From the NCBI GenBank assembly GCA_000708835.1, contig DF236975.1, forward strand, positions 206,974-270,973: a stretch of 64,000 nt of DNA, given 5' to 3'. Below, piece by piece: positions 26,993 to 41,900 of this stretch. Both the position numbers and the translations under genes were made by a program. The stretch's first letter is position 1, and every line of letters begins with the position of its first letter. The notes below the pieces were generated by a model. It was not told the DNA's origin. It saw only the letters and a program-made list of their open reading frames with translations, and did not search any database. The DNA comes from Klebsormidium nitens (taxonomy: Eukaryota; Streptophyta; Klebsormidiophyceae; Klebsormidiales; Klebsormidiaceae).

Positions 26993-29900
26993 TTACTACT
27001 TTTCTACAAGCTACCAAACTTTGCTGTACTTGCTTGCTTGTTTGCTAAACCTGGCTGCTCTGTTTTCCCTTAATCTTAAAAGCAACCTCCACGACTTTGA
27101 TAGACCGACACTGTTGACGGACACTCTGTTGATCGAATCTAATAAAGTCGAGCACGATGTGTCCTGCACTTACCGCACAACACTTCCCTACCAGACGTGC
27201 CCCCGGTAAATTTGTCACATGTAGCACTAACTAGCAGTGGGGTTAGAAATGAGGGGAGAGAAAAGGGGGTAATGGTACCTGTTACAGATGAGGACAACAG
27301 AGAGACAAAGAGGGGTTGAGGGGTCAGCTGGCAGTCCGCCCTTTCAGTAGGCTTGTTGCTATGAATACACACAATAATCTAGACGAATAAGCTAGCAGCC
27401 ACCACCTGCAAAAGCTTTCACGAAGATGCAAGCAGAGGAAGGTCAGTGTTCAAGCTATCCGTTCAAGTAAGCAACCATTAATTGCAGTGAATTCCTGCAG
27501 GCAAGAACAACAGAGCTGAAAACATATACATGGAGAACAGTCAACTGTTCCTGAATGCTGAGCAATGAGCAAGTGAGAGTGGTCACACGAGAAAAGAGAG
27601 CAATGGTCAGTATCAATACCGTGAGATAACGTCCAGAACACGGAGCAGCTTTTGAAAGCGGGAGTCGACGCTGCTGCCCCAAAACATTCCCCAGATGGAT
27701 GCAAATGAACAGACTTGCGCTGACTGAGGCGCCAATGCCAAACCCCTTGAAGCTGCCCGTGCATTGAAAATGGATAGCGCCCTTCAGGTCGCTGCTTTCC
27801 TGTGAGATTCGAGTAGGTAGCCCGAGACCTGCGAGGTCTGCCAACAGTGACATCCTCAATCAGCAGACTAGGTAACTTTGCTAGTCTAGAAAATACGTCA
27901 TCGATGACATCAGCGATACCGGTGGTACGGTACGGTACTTTTAGGATGTGGTCGGTACCGTCTGGTTCAACCGGGTGCGGTAGGTGCTCGGGGCAATTGC
28001 GGGTTACAAACAGGGATAACACTGATCTTGGTGGGGTTAGCTGGGGGGTTAGGGTGGGTACGGGTGGGCTCTGGCGGAACGCCTTAGGGTTTGCTCAATG
28101 CTTACCCTTATGGTCTTAGTGTGTGTTAGGGCGTTAACCCTGTGTGACATCATCAGTGACGCAAATAGTAAGACTAGCAAACTTACGTACCCACGTCTCC
28201 TCAAGAGTCAATAGCCAACTTCATACTTCAATTGTCCGTCGACAATGAGAGAATCCATGTTGCTCGATCAGATGTCCCGAGGCCGCTGGAACTTAGTTGA
28301 GCTTACAGGTTAAATAAGTGGTTAAACCACCACCCGCGGTATAAATACTCCTGGGTGTCAGGATTGCCAAAGTCAAGTTTCGGAACTTGAAATTTCGCGA
28401 TGGCGCATGTATACGAGAAATGCCAAGACCACCCTCAAAATGAGTCATTTTGCATCGTTTCGAACGGCGGTTTCGATCTGACCTTGCTTGGATGACTGCA
28501 CCTGAGCTATGCGAAGTGAAACCGCCGAAAAAGTCGAAGAAATGCGTCTGTTTTGCCCTTGAATACGGTCAATTTTGATGGGATTCAGATCGTGCGCCCT
28601 CGACCGAAATTCGTATTCCGGTGACCGTTGGCGAGACTCCCGACCACTTCGGCCGATTAAATACCGCGGGTGGTGGAACCTGATTGAAAGTTTCCACTCT
28701 TCACTTCGATATACAAATTTGCCGTTCCACAGATCCAATTGGGGCCTTGACGAGGGGGTTTGCTTGGGGCCCCGAGGAGACTAAATGATAAATCTGCATT
28801 CTGGGGTGCTTTCTAAAACAAGCCATGATGGTCGCAGAACGTGGACCCAATTCTGTCTGTGTTCACTGTTGAATGCCAAAGTGCTTGAAATTGCAGGCCC
28901 TTGCCAAGGTGGTGTCTTCAGGAGATTGTTTTCAGATGAGCAACTTTCTGGCTGGATCAGGCGCCAAGAATTCAAGGTGTTGAATGGATGTGGCGTTTAG
29001 ATCAGCAGAGACGCTCTCTAGACAGTTTCCAAAGTGTGCAAGACTGATCAGAGCGCTCGACGATTGCAACCGGAAACACCGCAACCACGTCGAGCAGGGG
29101 ATCGTCTGCAGGCAGCTGAACCACAGCGTTGCAGAGTGCCTGCTGAAGATTGTCTGTGGGCCGGAGCTTGAGCGTGTGACAGATCTTTGCGGTTCGCAAG
29201 GAACCAAGGCCAAAAAGAGGCAGTGTGCGGATGCGAAATGTGAGCTAGAGGAGTGCATTCGCCGCAATCAAGAGGCTGGGTAGTCCATTATGCAGTTAAA
29301 GACGACCAAGCATAGTGCCCTTTGATTAGTCCTCAACATGAAATTTCAGTCAATGAGGAACCAGCATTAGTGGCGGGATCGCATGATTGTCTGATCTAAG
29401 GATGGTATGCCATTCCATTGACAGCCCTCCCCAACAATGACTTCACCTCTACTGCAACGAGCAGGTAGCTCGTTGAGTTCTGGTGGTTACAACTCCCCAA
29501 AAAGCCTCCAGCGCTATGGCAGCACTGCCCTTGGCCGGAGGGCCTCCATCTCAGAGTCTCCCAGGGCAGGATCGTCGGGTTCGCTTGTGGAGAAACCCGC
29601 ACAGGCACAGGTGAGAAATACAATGCCTGAATTCCACTTTGAGACTGACCTTGAAACTTTGACATTTGCAGATTTCCACCACCCTTGACTACGTTGTGCA
29701 CAAACATTCTGGAGGTTGGTTGACAATATGCGCGTTTGAAATTGCATGCCCAGACCTGTTTGCATTGGTGACACCCTTTATCCACGCTGACTCCACTCAG
29801 ATGCGCAAAAGTCCAATCATGAGGCATCTGACGAGTAGGCTGCTACACAATTGCTGAAGTTCCTTCCTCTGACGCATCGATGTGCCCCAACAATTGTCAA

Positions 29901-32900
29901 TCCTCTCATGGTCCTCAAATCTCTGCAAACCACTCTTTCTGTCCCTTAGGGGAGATCTCGCTCCTCATCTGTGGCCCCTGCTTCACCACTTTGTATGCCC
30001 CTTTGCGCAGACCTCACTTGAGGACATCAAGAAGGACGAGACGTTTGCCAAGTTCCTGGAGGATGAGTTCAACGCCACCGACTTTGCGAGCCAGGCGCTG
30101 CACAGCGGGAGCGCCGCCAGCAGTTCCCGTAAGCTGCAGGAGGGGATCCTGCTGCTGGAGAAGCAGCTGCGGACCGAGGTGGTGAACCGGCACGATGAGT
30201 TGCTGGCGCAGGTAAGGGAAATCGTGGGAGACAGTTTAGGGCGAGGAGGGGGGCAAACAGTCTGCACGTCTGATTAAGCTGTACAGTTCTGATCAAGATT
30301 GTACAGGCCTGATTAACACACAGACGTGGGGCTTGAAGAGGACCACTGCTATTGCAGCTGAGGGCTTCATTGCTCTGTTCCTGCATATGGAGCAACGGTG
30401 AACAACTTCTTGTACAGAAAGAGATGATCGATCATCATCGCTGGATGATGGTATCGCCATGGAAAATTTGACCATATCAGCTGTCCCATCTGAATGGTCA
30501 GTGAAAGTTCACATACCTTTGGACACTTGATGATAGCGTCAATGAAATTAATCAACCACCATCACTACCTGCTGCCGCAGGACGAAAGAGCTCGTTTAAC
30601 ACAAGGTTGTAGTATTACTGAAATTTGTGCTTGCATAACGCTCTTGACGTGACAAGCCGCCGTGCAATATTGCGTGCCCAACGCATCACCGTTTTTTAAG
30701 CATTACATGCCCCAAAATCCTGGCCCATCTGAAAAGACCATCTAGCGGGTGTCTGTCCTATGTGATAGTTGCAATTTTTGACTGTCCTTTGCCTTCGTAG
30801 GTTCTTTTCGCTCTTCCTCCTGGTCATGAGCTCGGCTGGGATTTTGATGAAGACCTTGAGGCCCATCAGAAACGATAGACAAGGAATCCGTTGGTGCCAT
30901 GCAGAAACGCTTTACCTGATCCTTGAACACTCCTCATCCTTGTCTATCTCCAGGTATCTAGTCTCAAGGACACTGAGAACGTCCTAGCCGTCGTCCGCGC
31001 CGAGGTGGAGTCCCTACGCTCCAGCGTCCAACGCGTCCGAAACGAGATCGCGGACCCGTACAAGCAGATCAAGCTGAAGACGCGCCAGCTGGCAGCCTTA
31101 CACGGCACCGTCGAGCTTCTCCGGTACGTGATCCGGGTGCTGAAACTGACGGGGAAACTGCGGGAGCAAGTCGAGAGCAAGAGCGGGAGGCTCGACTTGG
31201 CGAAGGCTGCGCAGCTGTACAGTGAGATTGACGGGATAAGGAAAGAGGCGGATCTGGGGGGATTGGAGGCAGTGGAAGCCGAGATGGGGTGGCTGTCGGA
31301 AGTGAGCCAGAGGATCCGGACGGAGGCGATGAAGAGCCTGGAGGCGGGGATGGAGTCACTGAACCAGGTACGGAGAGTCGCAACTCAAAAATGTCCCTAG
31401 AACTTCTGCGTTTGGTCGATGCAAGACTTTGGGTTGCTCTTTTCGGGAGTTGTTGGTTGAATGCTGTTTCGTTTTCCATCTTAGATTGTTGAGGCCGACT
31501 TTGACCACTTATAACGATTGAAGTTAGTTCGTCCTTGAGCAACCCGCTCCTGATCGATCGTAATGCTTCCGATTAAAGAAAATTTGCACGTAAGCGCAGA
31601 CAAGTCTGTTGACTCCTCCGTAATGGTCAGAAACACCTTTTACGCTCTCTCATTTTGTCGTTTTGGAGCAACCTCTAACCCCCAAACCCCTGGACCCCTC
31701 GCATCTTCGAATCCTTGTAACTCCGGAGCCGCTTAAGCACTGCTCCTTGCCTCAACTCTACCGCTCTTGAAAGCCGAATTCTATTGGAGTACGTATCTTG
31801 GACGGTTCGATCAATAAATGGGCCGATTCAGTGGTCTAAGATCAGGCACCGAAGGTTGAGACTCAAGGGGGCTGGTGGCCCGTCTTGAGACCGGAGAGCT
31901 GATACATGTCCCTTACCCCGGCGCAGGCGGAGGTGGGCAGCGTCCTCCAGGTCTACTACAACATGGGCGAGCTGCGCCAAACGGTGGAACAGCTGATGGG
32001 CAAATACCGGGTCCAGCTAACCAAGGCCATCTCCGCCGCGCTCGACATGAAGGCCATCTCCGCGGACCAGAGAGCGGCCCCCGGCCCAGGGGGGGTGGCC
32101 CGTGCAGGGACGCCGGGCCTAGGGACGGCCCCCAAGGCCAGGGAGGCGCTCTGGCAGAGGATGACGTCATGCTTCGAGGCGGTGCACGGGGTCATGGTGG
32201 CCGTATGGCACTTGCAGGTGGGGATTCAATGCAGTGACTATCGTGCGAAGTGTCGTGTCGGTCCCGTTGATGGAGTCTGGTGGGCCTTCTATCATGGTCA
32301 GCTTTGCGTTCTTGCTTTGAGTCCCTGCTTGATCACGTTGTTTTGCAGTCGCGTCGAAAATACTGCCGAAAAGCAGTTCCCGGTAGAACATATACCACAA
32401 ATTGCGTTGCAATCATCGAATCCCCTGTCAGCAGACTCTTTCCGTCCTCCTCTTTCTCTTCTACGCTCGTCCAGATCCACAGGCTGATGCCTCACACAAA
32501 AACAGTGATTGATACGCAACGATCAGACCAAATCCCATGCGACTCTCCTCTGCAGCGCGTTTTGGCCAAGAAACGCGACCCCATCACCCACGTGTGCTTC
32601 CTCACGGAGGCCGTCCCCGAGGGGGATCCCCGGCCGACCGAGCGCATGTGGGAGTCGTTCACGAAAGTCCTGGCCAACCAGATGAAGAGCGCGTTCTCCG
32701 CGTCTAGTTTCTGCAAGGAGACCTTCGTCAACGGGTACCCCAAGCTGGCCGGCATGCTCGACGCGCTCCTCGAGCGGCTCGCAAGGGACACTGACGTCAA
32801 GGTGACGTCACTACGATTGCCCTTCTTGAATTTGTGCTTAATGATTCTCTTGCCCGTCATGGAGTATATCTTCCAGCGGTTGTTCATGTGGAAACTTCTG

Positions 32901-35900
32901 TTCCCTCGCTCGATTAATCCTTCCTCCAGTCTGCTTCGGTGCAGCAATTCCATTGTGGAGCTTCAATGGATTTGCCACTTTGCGTTGCTACGACATCTGG
33001 TAAAGATTCGGTCCCGTTCTAATTAACATTCGCTTCTACCATTGAAAACCACAATCAAACCATGCTTGGATGCAGGGCGTTTCGTCAGTCCGCAAATCTA
33101 ACAATATGTTCAGTTTGCTGCTCATTGTGTGCCTCAAAACTAAAACCTTGAGGATTATGCTCACGTTGAACCTGCGAGCTCGCACCAAACGGCAGAGCGT
33201 TGCGCTGCTATGAAGCTCAACCACAAGACACGCCACCTCTTGGCGGTAATCGAGCTAGGAACGACACACTCTTTGGGGCAAGCAATCTGCTTTTCGAACC
33301 TTCGATTCCCTTTTCAAAGCATCACTCTGCTTTCTCGGCTTTCCAACCTGATTGTCGATGCTCGATTCGGTGCAGGGCGTTGCGCCGGCTGTGAAGCCCG
33401 AGGACAAGGCGAGTTTGTCATTGGCAGTGGAGCCGTTCCAGAACGCGTACCTGGCGCAGTCGCTTAAGCGAATGCAAGAGGCGGTTAACACCCTGTTTCC
33501 GCAGGGGATGCGCGCCAGCATACCCAACTCCGACCAGGTCGGTTAACTTGCGAGTCAGAGGGCGGGTCATAGTGCGGGGTTGATCACTTTGACTCGGCGC
33601 AGAATGGTTGACGCGTGTAGAGGCCATGTAGCCGACTATGACCGTCACAGCCGACGTTGCATGGATTCAATCTGCCAAATCTAGCGCTAGAGGTGCCAGC
33701 AGATAATTGGGAACGCACGACTCGCTGTGCTAATGTTTCTATCTCTTCCACTGCACGTTGTACTCAGGGTTTGCGTCTAAGTCGGCCTCCTTCAGTGTTG
33801 CTGCCCGAAAGCTTCATCGTTTTGGAGTAGTCTCTCGGTCGGTGTTTCTGATGAATCGATGCTCACAGCTGTTCACTTAATCCTGCCGGGCTTTACTGAT
33901 TTTCGAAGAACGTTATCCTCTCTCCTGTAATGCTTTCACTTCGTGCTTCAACGTCATCGCTTATAGCTGCATCTTGACAGTCACAATTTTCAAGAAGGCG
34001 AAGCAGTCCCGCTGGATGACTTCCAAAGCCGACTGCATAGGAGACACAATCACCAGCAAAACGTAGCTCGTGAGCATTCGAAGGTTTCAGAACAAAGCGA
34101 ACCGTTAATCAACCATCTCTTCTTTCTTCAGATGTCTCGCCTCGCCTCTGGGCTGTTGGAGGAGCTGGGGGCCGTGCAGCCAGACCCCACTTTGACGGGC
34201 CTTGTCATGCGGGGCGTCGGAACTGCGCTGCAGCTTTTGGCTGAGCGGGCCGAGTACCAGGTCGCGACAGGGCCCGACGCGCGCCAGGTCACGGGGCCCG
34301 CGACTGCAGCCCAGCTGCGCAACTTTGCCATCTGTCATCATCTACAGGTAAGAATGGCGTAGCCTTCTGCGGGCGCCCTCAAACCATTCAAGGAGAGCTT
34401 GATGTGAGCAGACTCTCATGAGAGTTTGAACCTTCAATACATTTCCGTAAGTCCAGTTCGCGAGCGCTTCTTGATTCGTTCCGGGTTTGTTCGGGTCTTC
34501 TGGTGAGGAGAGTGTGAGGTACTCGTTTCACAAATGACATCTTTTGAAGTGGTTGGAAAGACGCTTTCGAACTGCTTTGCAAATACAGGAGGTTCTGGGA
34601 CGCACACGATGCTGAACGTCGCTGGCTCTCACCCCCTTTGTAGGTCTGCATGCCAAGCTGGCGGCTTTGCTCACAGTATATGCTCGAACCCCTCCCTTCG
34701 TGCCCCGGGGCCTGTGTCTGTGCTGACGTCACATTCCCCCAATCCGTTCACTGGAGCTGCACGCCGAGCTGGCGGCGGACACATTCGCACTCTTCTCCGT
34801 GTTCCTTGGTTTCAAATCTGTCCTGACGTCATATGCTGACGTCTGACGTCAGCTCCCCCTCCCCGGCTGCAGGAGCTGCACGCCAAGCTGGCGGCGGCGA
34901 TCCCCGCGCTCCCCTCCCTATGTCTTCACCTTCTTCTGCCCTGACGCCATATGCTGAAGTCTGACGTCACCACCGCCCCCGACTGCAGGAGCTGCACGCC
35001 AAGGTGGCGGCGTCGATTTCCGCTCTCCCATCCGTAATCCTTGATCATCAATCTGTCTTGACGTCATATGCTGACGGCTGACGTCACCAATTCCCCCGTC
35101 TGCAGGAGCTGCACGCCAAGCTGGCGGCGGCGATCCCCGCGCTCCCGTCCGCGGCCACCCAGGCCGCGCTGGGCGCCGCCCTGGGGGCCATTCACACCGT
35201 GGCCTCGGAGGCGGTAACACCGCTCTTCCGGGCGATGGTTGAGCGCATCGAGGCGCTTTTGCTGCAAATCCACGACCAGGCGTGGGGCGCCGATGTGCTG
35301 GCGGATGACGTCGGCGGCGCGCCGGCGAACTGCAGCAGGTACATGGAGGAGGTCGAGCGCGCGGTGCTGCACTTCCGACAAGAGTTCCTGTCCAAACTGC
35401 TGGTAAGGATCAGCAATGATGGACTTCGATTTGGAGTCTAGGGTTTTAAAGTCTTGAAGATGTCAACGCGACTGTAGCAAATGAGTGGAAGAGGTGGAGG
35501 GCGCGGTGGTCCATTTTCCATTTTTGGAGTTCCTGTCCAAGCTGCTGGTGAGGATGCAATGTTGAAAACTACATTGGACTGCAGGAAGGCAGCGTCTCGA
35601 GGGTTTTGATGACTTCAGTTGCGGGCCGGCAAGCTGAAGCAGATATATGGAGGAGGTGGAGCGTGTTCACGAATTCATCTGGACTCTAGAGTTTCAGCTT
35701 TTCTAGGGGTTGATGACGTCCGCGGAGGGCTAGCGAATGTAGGGTTGAGCGTGGAGCGTGCGGTGCTAAAATTTCCCTCAAGAATTCCTTTCCAAGGTGC
35801 TGATTCCAGGAATTCAGGAGTCTGATTTCCGCTTTCCTGCCGTTGGCCATTTCCTGGCTTTCGGTGGACGTCAACGGGGCGTCAGCGAGCTGCGGCCTCG

Positions 35901-38900
35901 TCCTGCTTATGAGGCTGGACAATCAACATTCCGACGCTTTACGGGACGTCAGAATCAAAAGGTCTCTGCGTGATTTAGAATGGATCCCCAGGGCGCTGAG
36001 TTTTGCCTGGCTTATAGTGCTTGTGCCTGCTCCGAAGCACGTGCCCCTGAACTTATTCCCCCCGTCCACAGGTGGGCATGGGGCCCGCTAAGGCGGGTGG
36101 TGTGAATACGCTCGGCGCCGAGGAGAACATCGTATTGGGGCTGACCAAGCGAATGGCCAGCCGCATCCTCCTCGTGTTTGTGCGGCATGCAGCGCTGGTA
36201 AGCCGGAAACCCCTCTTTTCTTGCAAGCGTGAATAGGGAAAAGTTGGAGAATGCCTTGAAAAGACGGAGGGTCTGGAACGACTTTTCTTTCATCAGGCTT
36301 TGAACCCGATGACGCCCTCTCATCGGTTTGAGGCACTCAGAGCACACGCAATGACCGTTGACCCCTTAGGAACCTACCGCTCAGAGCGAGACGGGTAATC
36401 TGGAGTCTGCTTCTGTCGAGACGAGGGAATAAGGGCGGGCATGCTGAACGGCACACGTGTTGATGTTGCCTACGAAACCCGAGACGTCACGCTCCCTTCC
36501 AAGAGAAAAGTGAGGAAGCTGGTTGTTGTATTTTCGGCCAGTCTAGGTGCCACGAAAGTCCGGGCCGTCCTTCCACGAGAAGAACCACTCGGAGAAGTTC
36601 GCAAAGGATTTTGGCGAAGTTGCAGAGCATTCTTTTGGAACAGCTTCGAGCGCCCATCTCACGAGATCGAGGCCTCAATACGGCCCTTCAATCTCAACCC
36701 ACACCATTCATTGGATATTCGACCCACTATCTGCCCAGATCTTGGACCCACGTTCAGGAAATTTCGAAAGTCGATCCTGAGCGCGAACTAAACCCAACCC
36801 TAACCCGCTTGACACCGCCGCTCAAGTCCGCCCCCTGATCGAGGCCGGCAAGCTGCGCCTGGTTGGATTCCTAACCCAATCGTCACCACGTACTTAACCC
36901 AGTCCCTAACCCACTTGACACCACCACCCAGGGGCGCCCCCTGATCGAGTTCAGCAAGCTCGCCTGGTGCGATCCCTAATCCAATACATTCCGCGTACTT
37001 AACCTAGTCCCTAACCCGCTTGACACCACCATTTAGGTGCGACCCCTGAGTGAGGCCGGCAAGCTGCGCCTGGTGCGCGACATCTCGGTGCTCGAGTTTG
37101 CGGTCGGCGAGAAGCTGTACCCGGTGGAACAGCTCGGGGCGCCATATCGGGCGGTCCGCGCCTTTCGGCCGCTGCTGTTTTTGGAAACGGATCAGTTCCC
37201 CACCAGCCCCCTGTTACATGTGAGTCAGGATTTCGGATTGCGTCACTGGCTAACCAATAAAAGCTGAAAAGTCTGGGCGTGACGAAGCGGAAATTTGGTA
37301 TCTCGAGGATTGGAATGATTGGTCGATGAAAGCTGAACCAATTGGGTGGCGTTCCGTAATGCGTGATCTGATTGGTCGATGAACGCCGAAACGTACAGGC
37401 GCTTCGAGGCGTGCGTCGGCATCTCAAGACTTGTGACTGGTTGGTCGATGGAAGCCGGAAATTTTGGCCGGGATTCCGAGATTCTTGATTGATTGGTCGG
37501 TGAAACTTGAACAATATGGGCACTACGGAACCTGAGTTGGCACCAACTCCAAACTCGTGACCGTTTGGTCGATGAGAAGTTGAGTCGAACTACGGTGTCA
37601 TCTGCATCGGCCACTGACAGACAGTGTTCGCATGCATGCCATTGACAAGCAAAGTGCACCCCCTCAAATGCCCGCTGTTCGTTGAGCGCTCTTTCCTCGT
37701 GCCCAGTTTCTTTTCGTACACATTTCTAATCACGGAATTCATCGTTTCCAGGAGTTGCTCCCGAGCACCGTGCTCCATCACCTCTTCTCCCGAGCGCCGG
37801 AGGAGCTGCGATCCCCCCACGCACGGGCCAACGCCACCCCTGCTTCGGTACGTTCTCTTCAGCAGCGCCCTGGTCCGCTACTGACTTGGAAGTCTATAGG
37901 TATAATGTCACCAAATGTTCCTTGCAGCATTGAGTTCGTCGATGCACGTATGAAGTCTCCAAACACTGATGCATTCTGTTAAAAAGCAATGTGCCTCCTC
38001 TCACTTCTCCCCATAGATGCCGCTAGCAAACCGAGTATCTCAAAAAGGACCCACCCAGGATTTGAATGACACTTTCTTCCCGAGGGGCTGCGATTCTGAT
38101 TCGCTGCCATCATGTACTTGATCGACCCTGCTGATTCTCCAGCTCCTTGTGTCTTGAAAAGGTAAAAGTAGACTCGATTATGTGCGTGGGCGGCCAGCCC
38201 TTCGCCGGTCTGCTTTCAATTTCGTGCTTGTAGCGTCGCTTTTGACTGCAAATCCAAGGCTTGGTTTGAGCCCCAAAGGTGCTACGAGACGACTGAGCTG
38301 CACAAATCTTGGCCTTGCAGTATTCGTCGTACATGGACGACCGCAGCGAAGAGGACATCTGGAAGCGGATCAAGGCGTCCCTCGACGCCTATGCGCAACT
38401 GGTCAAGGCGAGAGGGGACAAGGAGTTCTCGCCGATCTACCCGCTAATGATGTCATTGGGTCAGTCCCTCCTAGAGGATTATGCGAGCGGATCGAAATGA
38501 CACCCATGAAATGGGTCTAAGGTCCATAAGCCCATTTGAATTCAAGCAATATCACATACATCGCTCCACTGAGCAAGCCAAGTCCAGCCTGCGGGCCTCC
38601 TGCATGATAGCAATACGCGCAAGGATTGCAATCCTGACAGCATCGGTCTAAGTCGCAACCGGCGACATGCCACAGGCTTACTTGCGGAAGTTTTGAATGC
38701 AGTGTGAGTTGGAACGATGATGCATCCGTTGCTTGGGTATGCAATCGAATGTGCTCAATGTCCAAATGCACGATGCTCGGCCTAGGTTTTGTCAGTGACT
38801 TCTACGCGACTGAGCCTGGCCAGGCCGGCTTCCAACATAGCATGGAGCCCTTCTGCAACTAATGAGGGTACATGTAGAGAATAGTTCCAAACAAGAGCTT

Positions 38901-41900
38901 ATACTATGGCCTTTGATGCGCGGCAGAAGCTAGTGAAGAGCATCTAGACTCAGAATCTCGCGCATAAATATGCATAGCCCCACGCCGGCCATGTAGTAAG
39001 CCATCTAGCTGCGCGATTGTAAATATACATGTGGCAATTAGCTAGTATATAGGGCGGCGGTGACGCTCATTTGGGGGCCGGATCTCGTGCATAAATGCAG
39101 GGCCGCCGTGTGAATAAGCCATCTAGCAGCGCTGATGTAGATATTAGCTATAATACTGATAATAGTGTATAGGCGGTGCATCCTAATAGCTCCTGTTGAT
39201 GGCTTCGTATGAGTCGTTTGCAAACGGATACATGAAGAAGATGCAATGCCATGAAAATGATGCCGGTCGGGAAGCTGAGCGTAAGTTGAAATGCTCAGCA
39301 ACTAAGCTGTCATGTACAGTGCCTCCATGGCCAATGAATCAGATCTGACAGAATTTGTGTGTGTTTTGTTGAACTCATTACGGATATACATCATGCATCA
39401 CCACGCTCAATGAAAGGTCATGCAAGCATCACAAATACAATGACAATACATAGACTGTACTCACTCCGAAAAGTGCTTATGAACTTTAGTTTCACGAATC
39501 CAACCCTAGAGAGACACTTGTTGCTATGGTAATTACACAGCTGAATTGCCTTGGCCACACACATGTCTTTCAAGGGGGCCAGCAGCAGGTTGTTGTTCAA
39601 TCGACGAGGGCTAGTTATGCTAGCACCGTGCTTATTATACAAAGAGTACCTAGCCTAGCCTGTCACAACCTGCATCCACTCCAATGCGCGGTATTTGGCA
39701 ATGCCTGTTCAGTTCCAAGAATCGATTTGCGACCCTCTTGTTAGTCCTCAATATGCCCAAACGAGTCTACAAAGCTCTGTAGCACCTATTATCCTTTTTG
39801 TCTTTGCTGGCCTAGACGTTTCAGCGAGATGAATGCGATACTCAAAGAATGAGAGAAGCCGCCCTCGGCCCCCCCGGTGTCTTGGCAGATCAAGTATTCC
39901 TATACAAACCATGGGGACTCCTGGCGCGCCTCTACCTGCCCTTCCCGCTTTTGAGAACCCTATACCTCTGTCTCCAAAAACAAGAAGCGCCACGTGGCAA
40001 AACCCTTAGACAATGTGCCACCCAAAACCACCTTGGGCTACCTACAAAAACCCGACACCTATCAGAACCTCGCCGACAGATTTGTTCACGGCAAAAAGAG
40101 GTCCCTTTGTCTCCTCCCTGCTGCCTCCGTTTATTCTTTGCTGGCTTGGATCAATCTGCCATTTGGCAATGCGTCTGCACCAGAGGTGACACATCGAGTC
40201 AGAATTATCATTCACTGCTGGACAACGCTAAGCTGAAGGGCGAGCATTCGAGAGACCCTGAAAATAAACTACAGCCTTGGCATAAACGAGACACCTGAAT
40301 GGATTGCACCTACTCAGCAGCATTCACTAATGCAGGGTCTGCACAGAACCTCCCCAAACAGACCATAGCAAGGCACCGTCATCTGTTGTGGCTAGCTAAA
40401 CCAGTGCACTGCCAATTGCAACACTTCTCCCCCGCTTGTCGAATGTGCTGTATCCCCAGAGATTGACCACTGCAACCATTCCTCTCCATTCAACAGATTC
40501 CCGATGCTTATACCTTGAACAAACCCAAACCCCTCACCTGTGAATCTGCCCTTCACTGCATTCATCTCCTCCACGGCCCATCCCCCCCTTCCTGCACCAA
40601 GTCGTTCACCCACTGCAAATCCGGCTGTTCCCCCCCTCCGATCTGCCCTGCCCGTTGGCCCCCAGCCTGCCGTAAATCGCGGCCCTCAAATCCTTCCCCG
40701 ACTCCACTCTCTGGGGGAGCTGAAACTCCGCCTCGTTTGCTGCTTCCCAAGGATTGCTCTGGCGGGTTGCGGGGGAGGCCGGCACGCTGATCGTCCTCCT
40801 GACAGCTGGCGAGTTCATTTGGAAGTTTGCATAGTCGAACGAGGAGCGGCGCGAGCCGTAGTCCATCGACTCCCGGTGCGAGGACCTCAGATCAATCGAG
40901 CCCCCGCGGTTATCCGAGTAACCCAAGTCGAATGACGAGCGCTGCGAAAAGCCGCCCATGTCGAACGAAGAGCGCTGCGAGGGGGGGAGGTCCATGGACG
41001 AGCGCTGGCTCTGCGGCGAGGGGGGGGGGTACTGGGGCCAATTCGCGCCGGGGGTCGACGCCCCCCGGATCTCCAGCTGGCACAAATGCGCGGCCAGAAT
41101 CTCAGCCATCCGCTGCTGCGACTCGTCGTAGTGCCTGCCGGACCCCCCTGAAATGGGGATGGGAGACGAGGCGGGACTCTGGGATGCTGCGACCAGAGCA
41201 GCCGCCAGCTGAGCCTGCTGAATCTGCTCCTCGATGCTGGGCAGTTGCAAACGGGGGGGGAGGGATGAGGGACGTTCCAAACGGGGGGTTCCCGTCGGGG
41301 CCTGGCTGCGGGGGGGCATCTGATTGTTGGGGTAGTTTGAGGCTCTGTATGATTGGCGCGGGCTGAACGGTGCCGTGTGTCCCAGGGGGGACATGGGAGG
41401 GACCTGCTGACCCCCCCCCAGAGAAGGATTCGAGTTGTAGTACGGCTGTGCGGAAGCGGGGGACCCCGGCTGGATTGGCGAGTACGCATTGTCAGGGCTG
41501 CAGGGGGGGGATGAGGGGGGGGTAACGGGGGCGGGGAAATTGCGTTGTGGCCGATGAGAATGGACGTGGGGGACGTCATTTGGCGCTTGGTGGGAGAGCC
41601 CTGCTTTTGGTGGGGTTTGTCGGCGTGGTTTGCGGCGGCGGCGGCGGCGGGGAGGAGGCGCAATTGCTCGGGGGTGTGCGCAAAGAAGCAGACCCTGCGG
41701 CGGCACTTGAGGCCGTCTTTGCAGGGCTGGGTGTGGTAGCGGGCGGGGTGGAGCCAACACTCAAAGACGCCGTGCTGGAAACAGATGTAGGAGTGTCAGT
41801 ATGGCTTGTAACTTGGTTTGTCAACATAAACCCATGCTGTTTGCTCCCTTGGACTTGAATCAGACGGAACCAGAAAACATTTCTGGATCCTGTCGGAAGT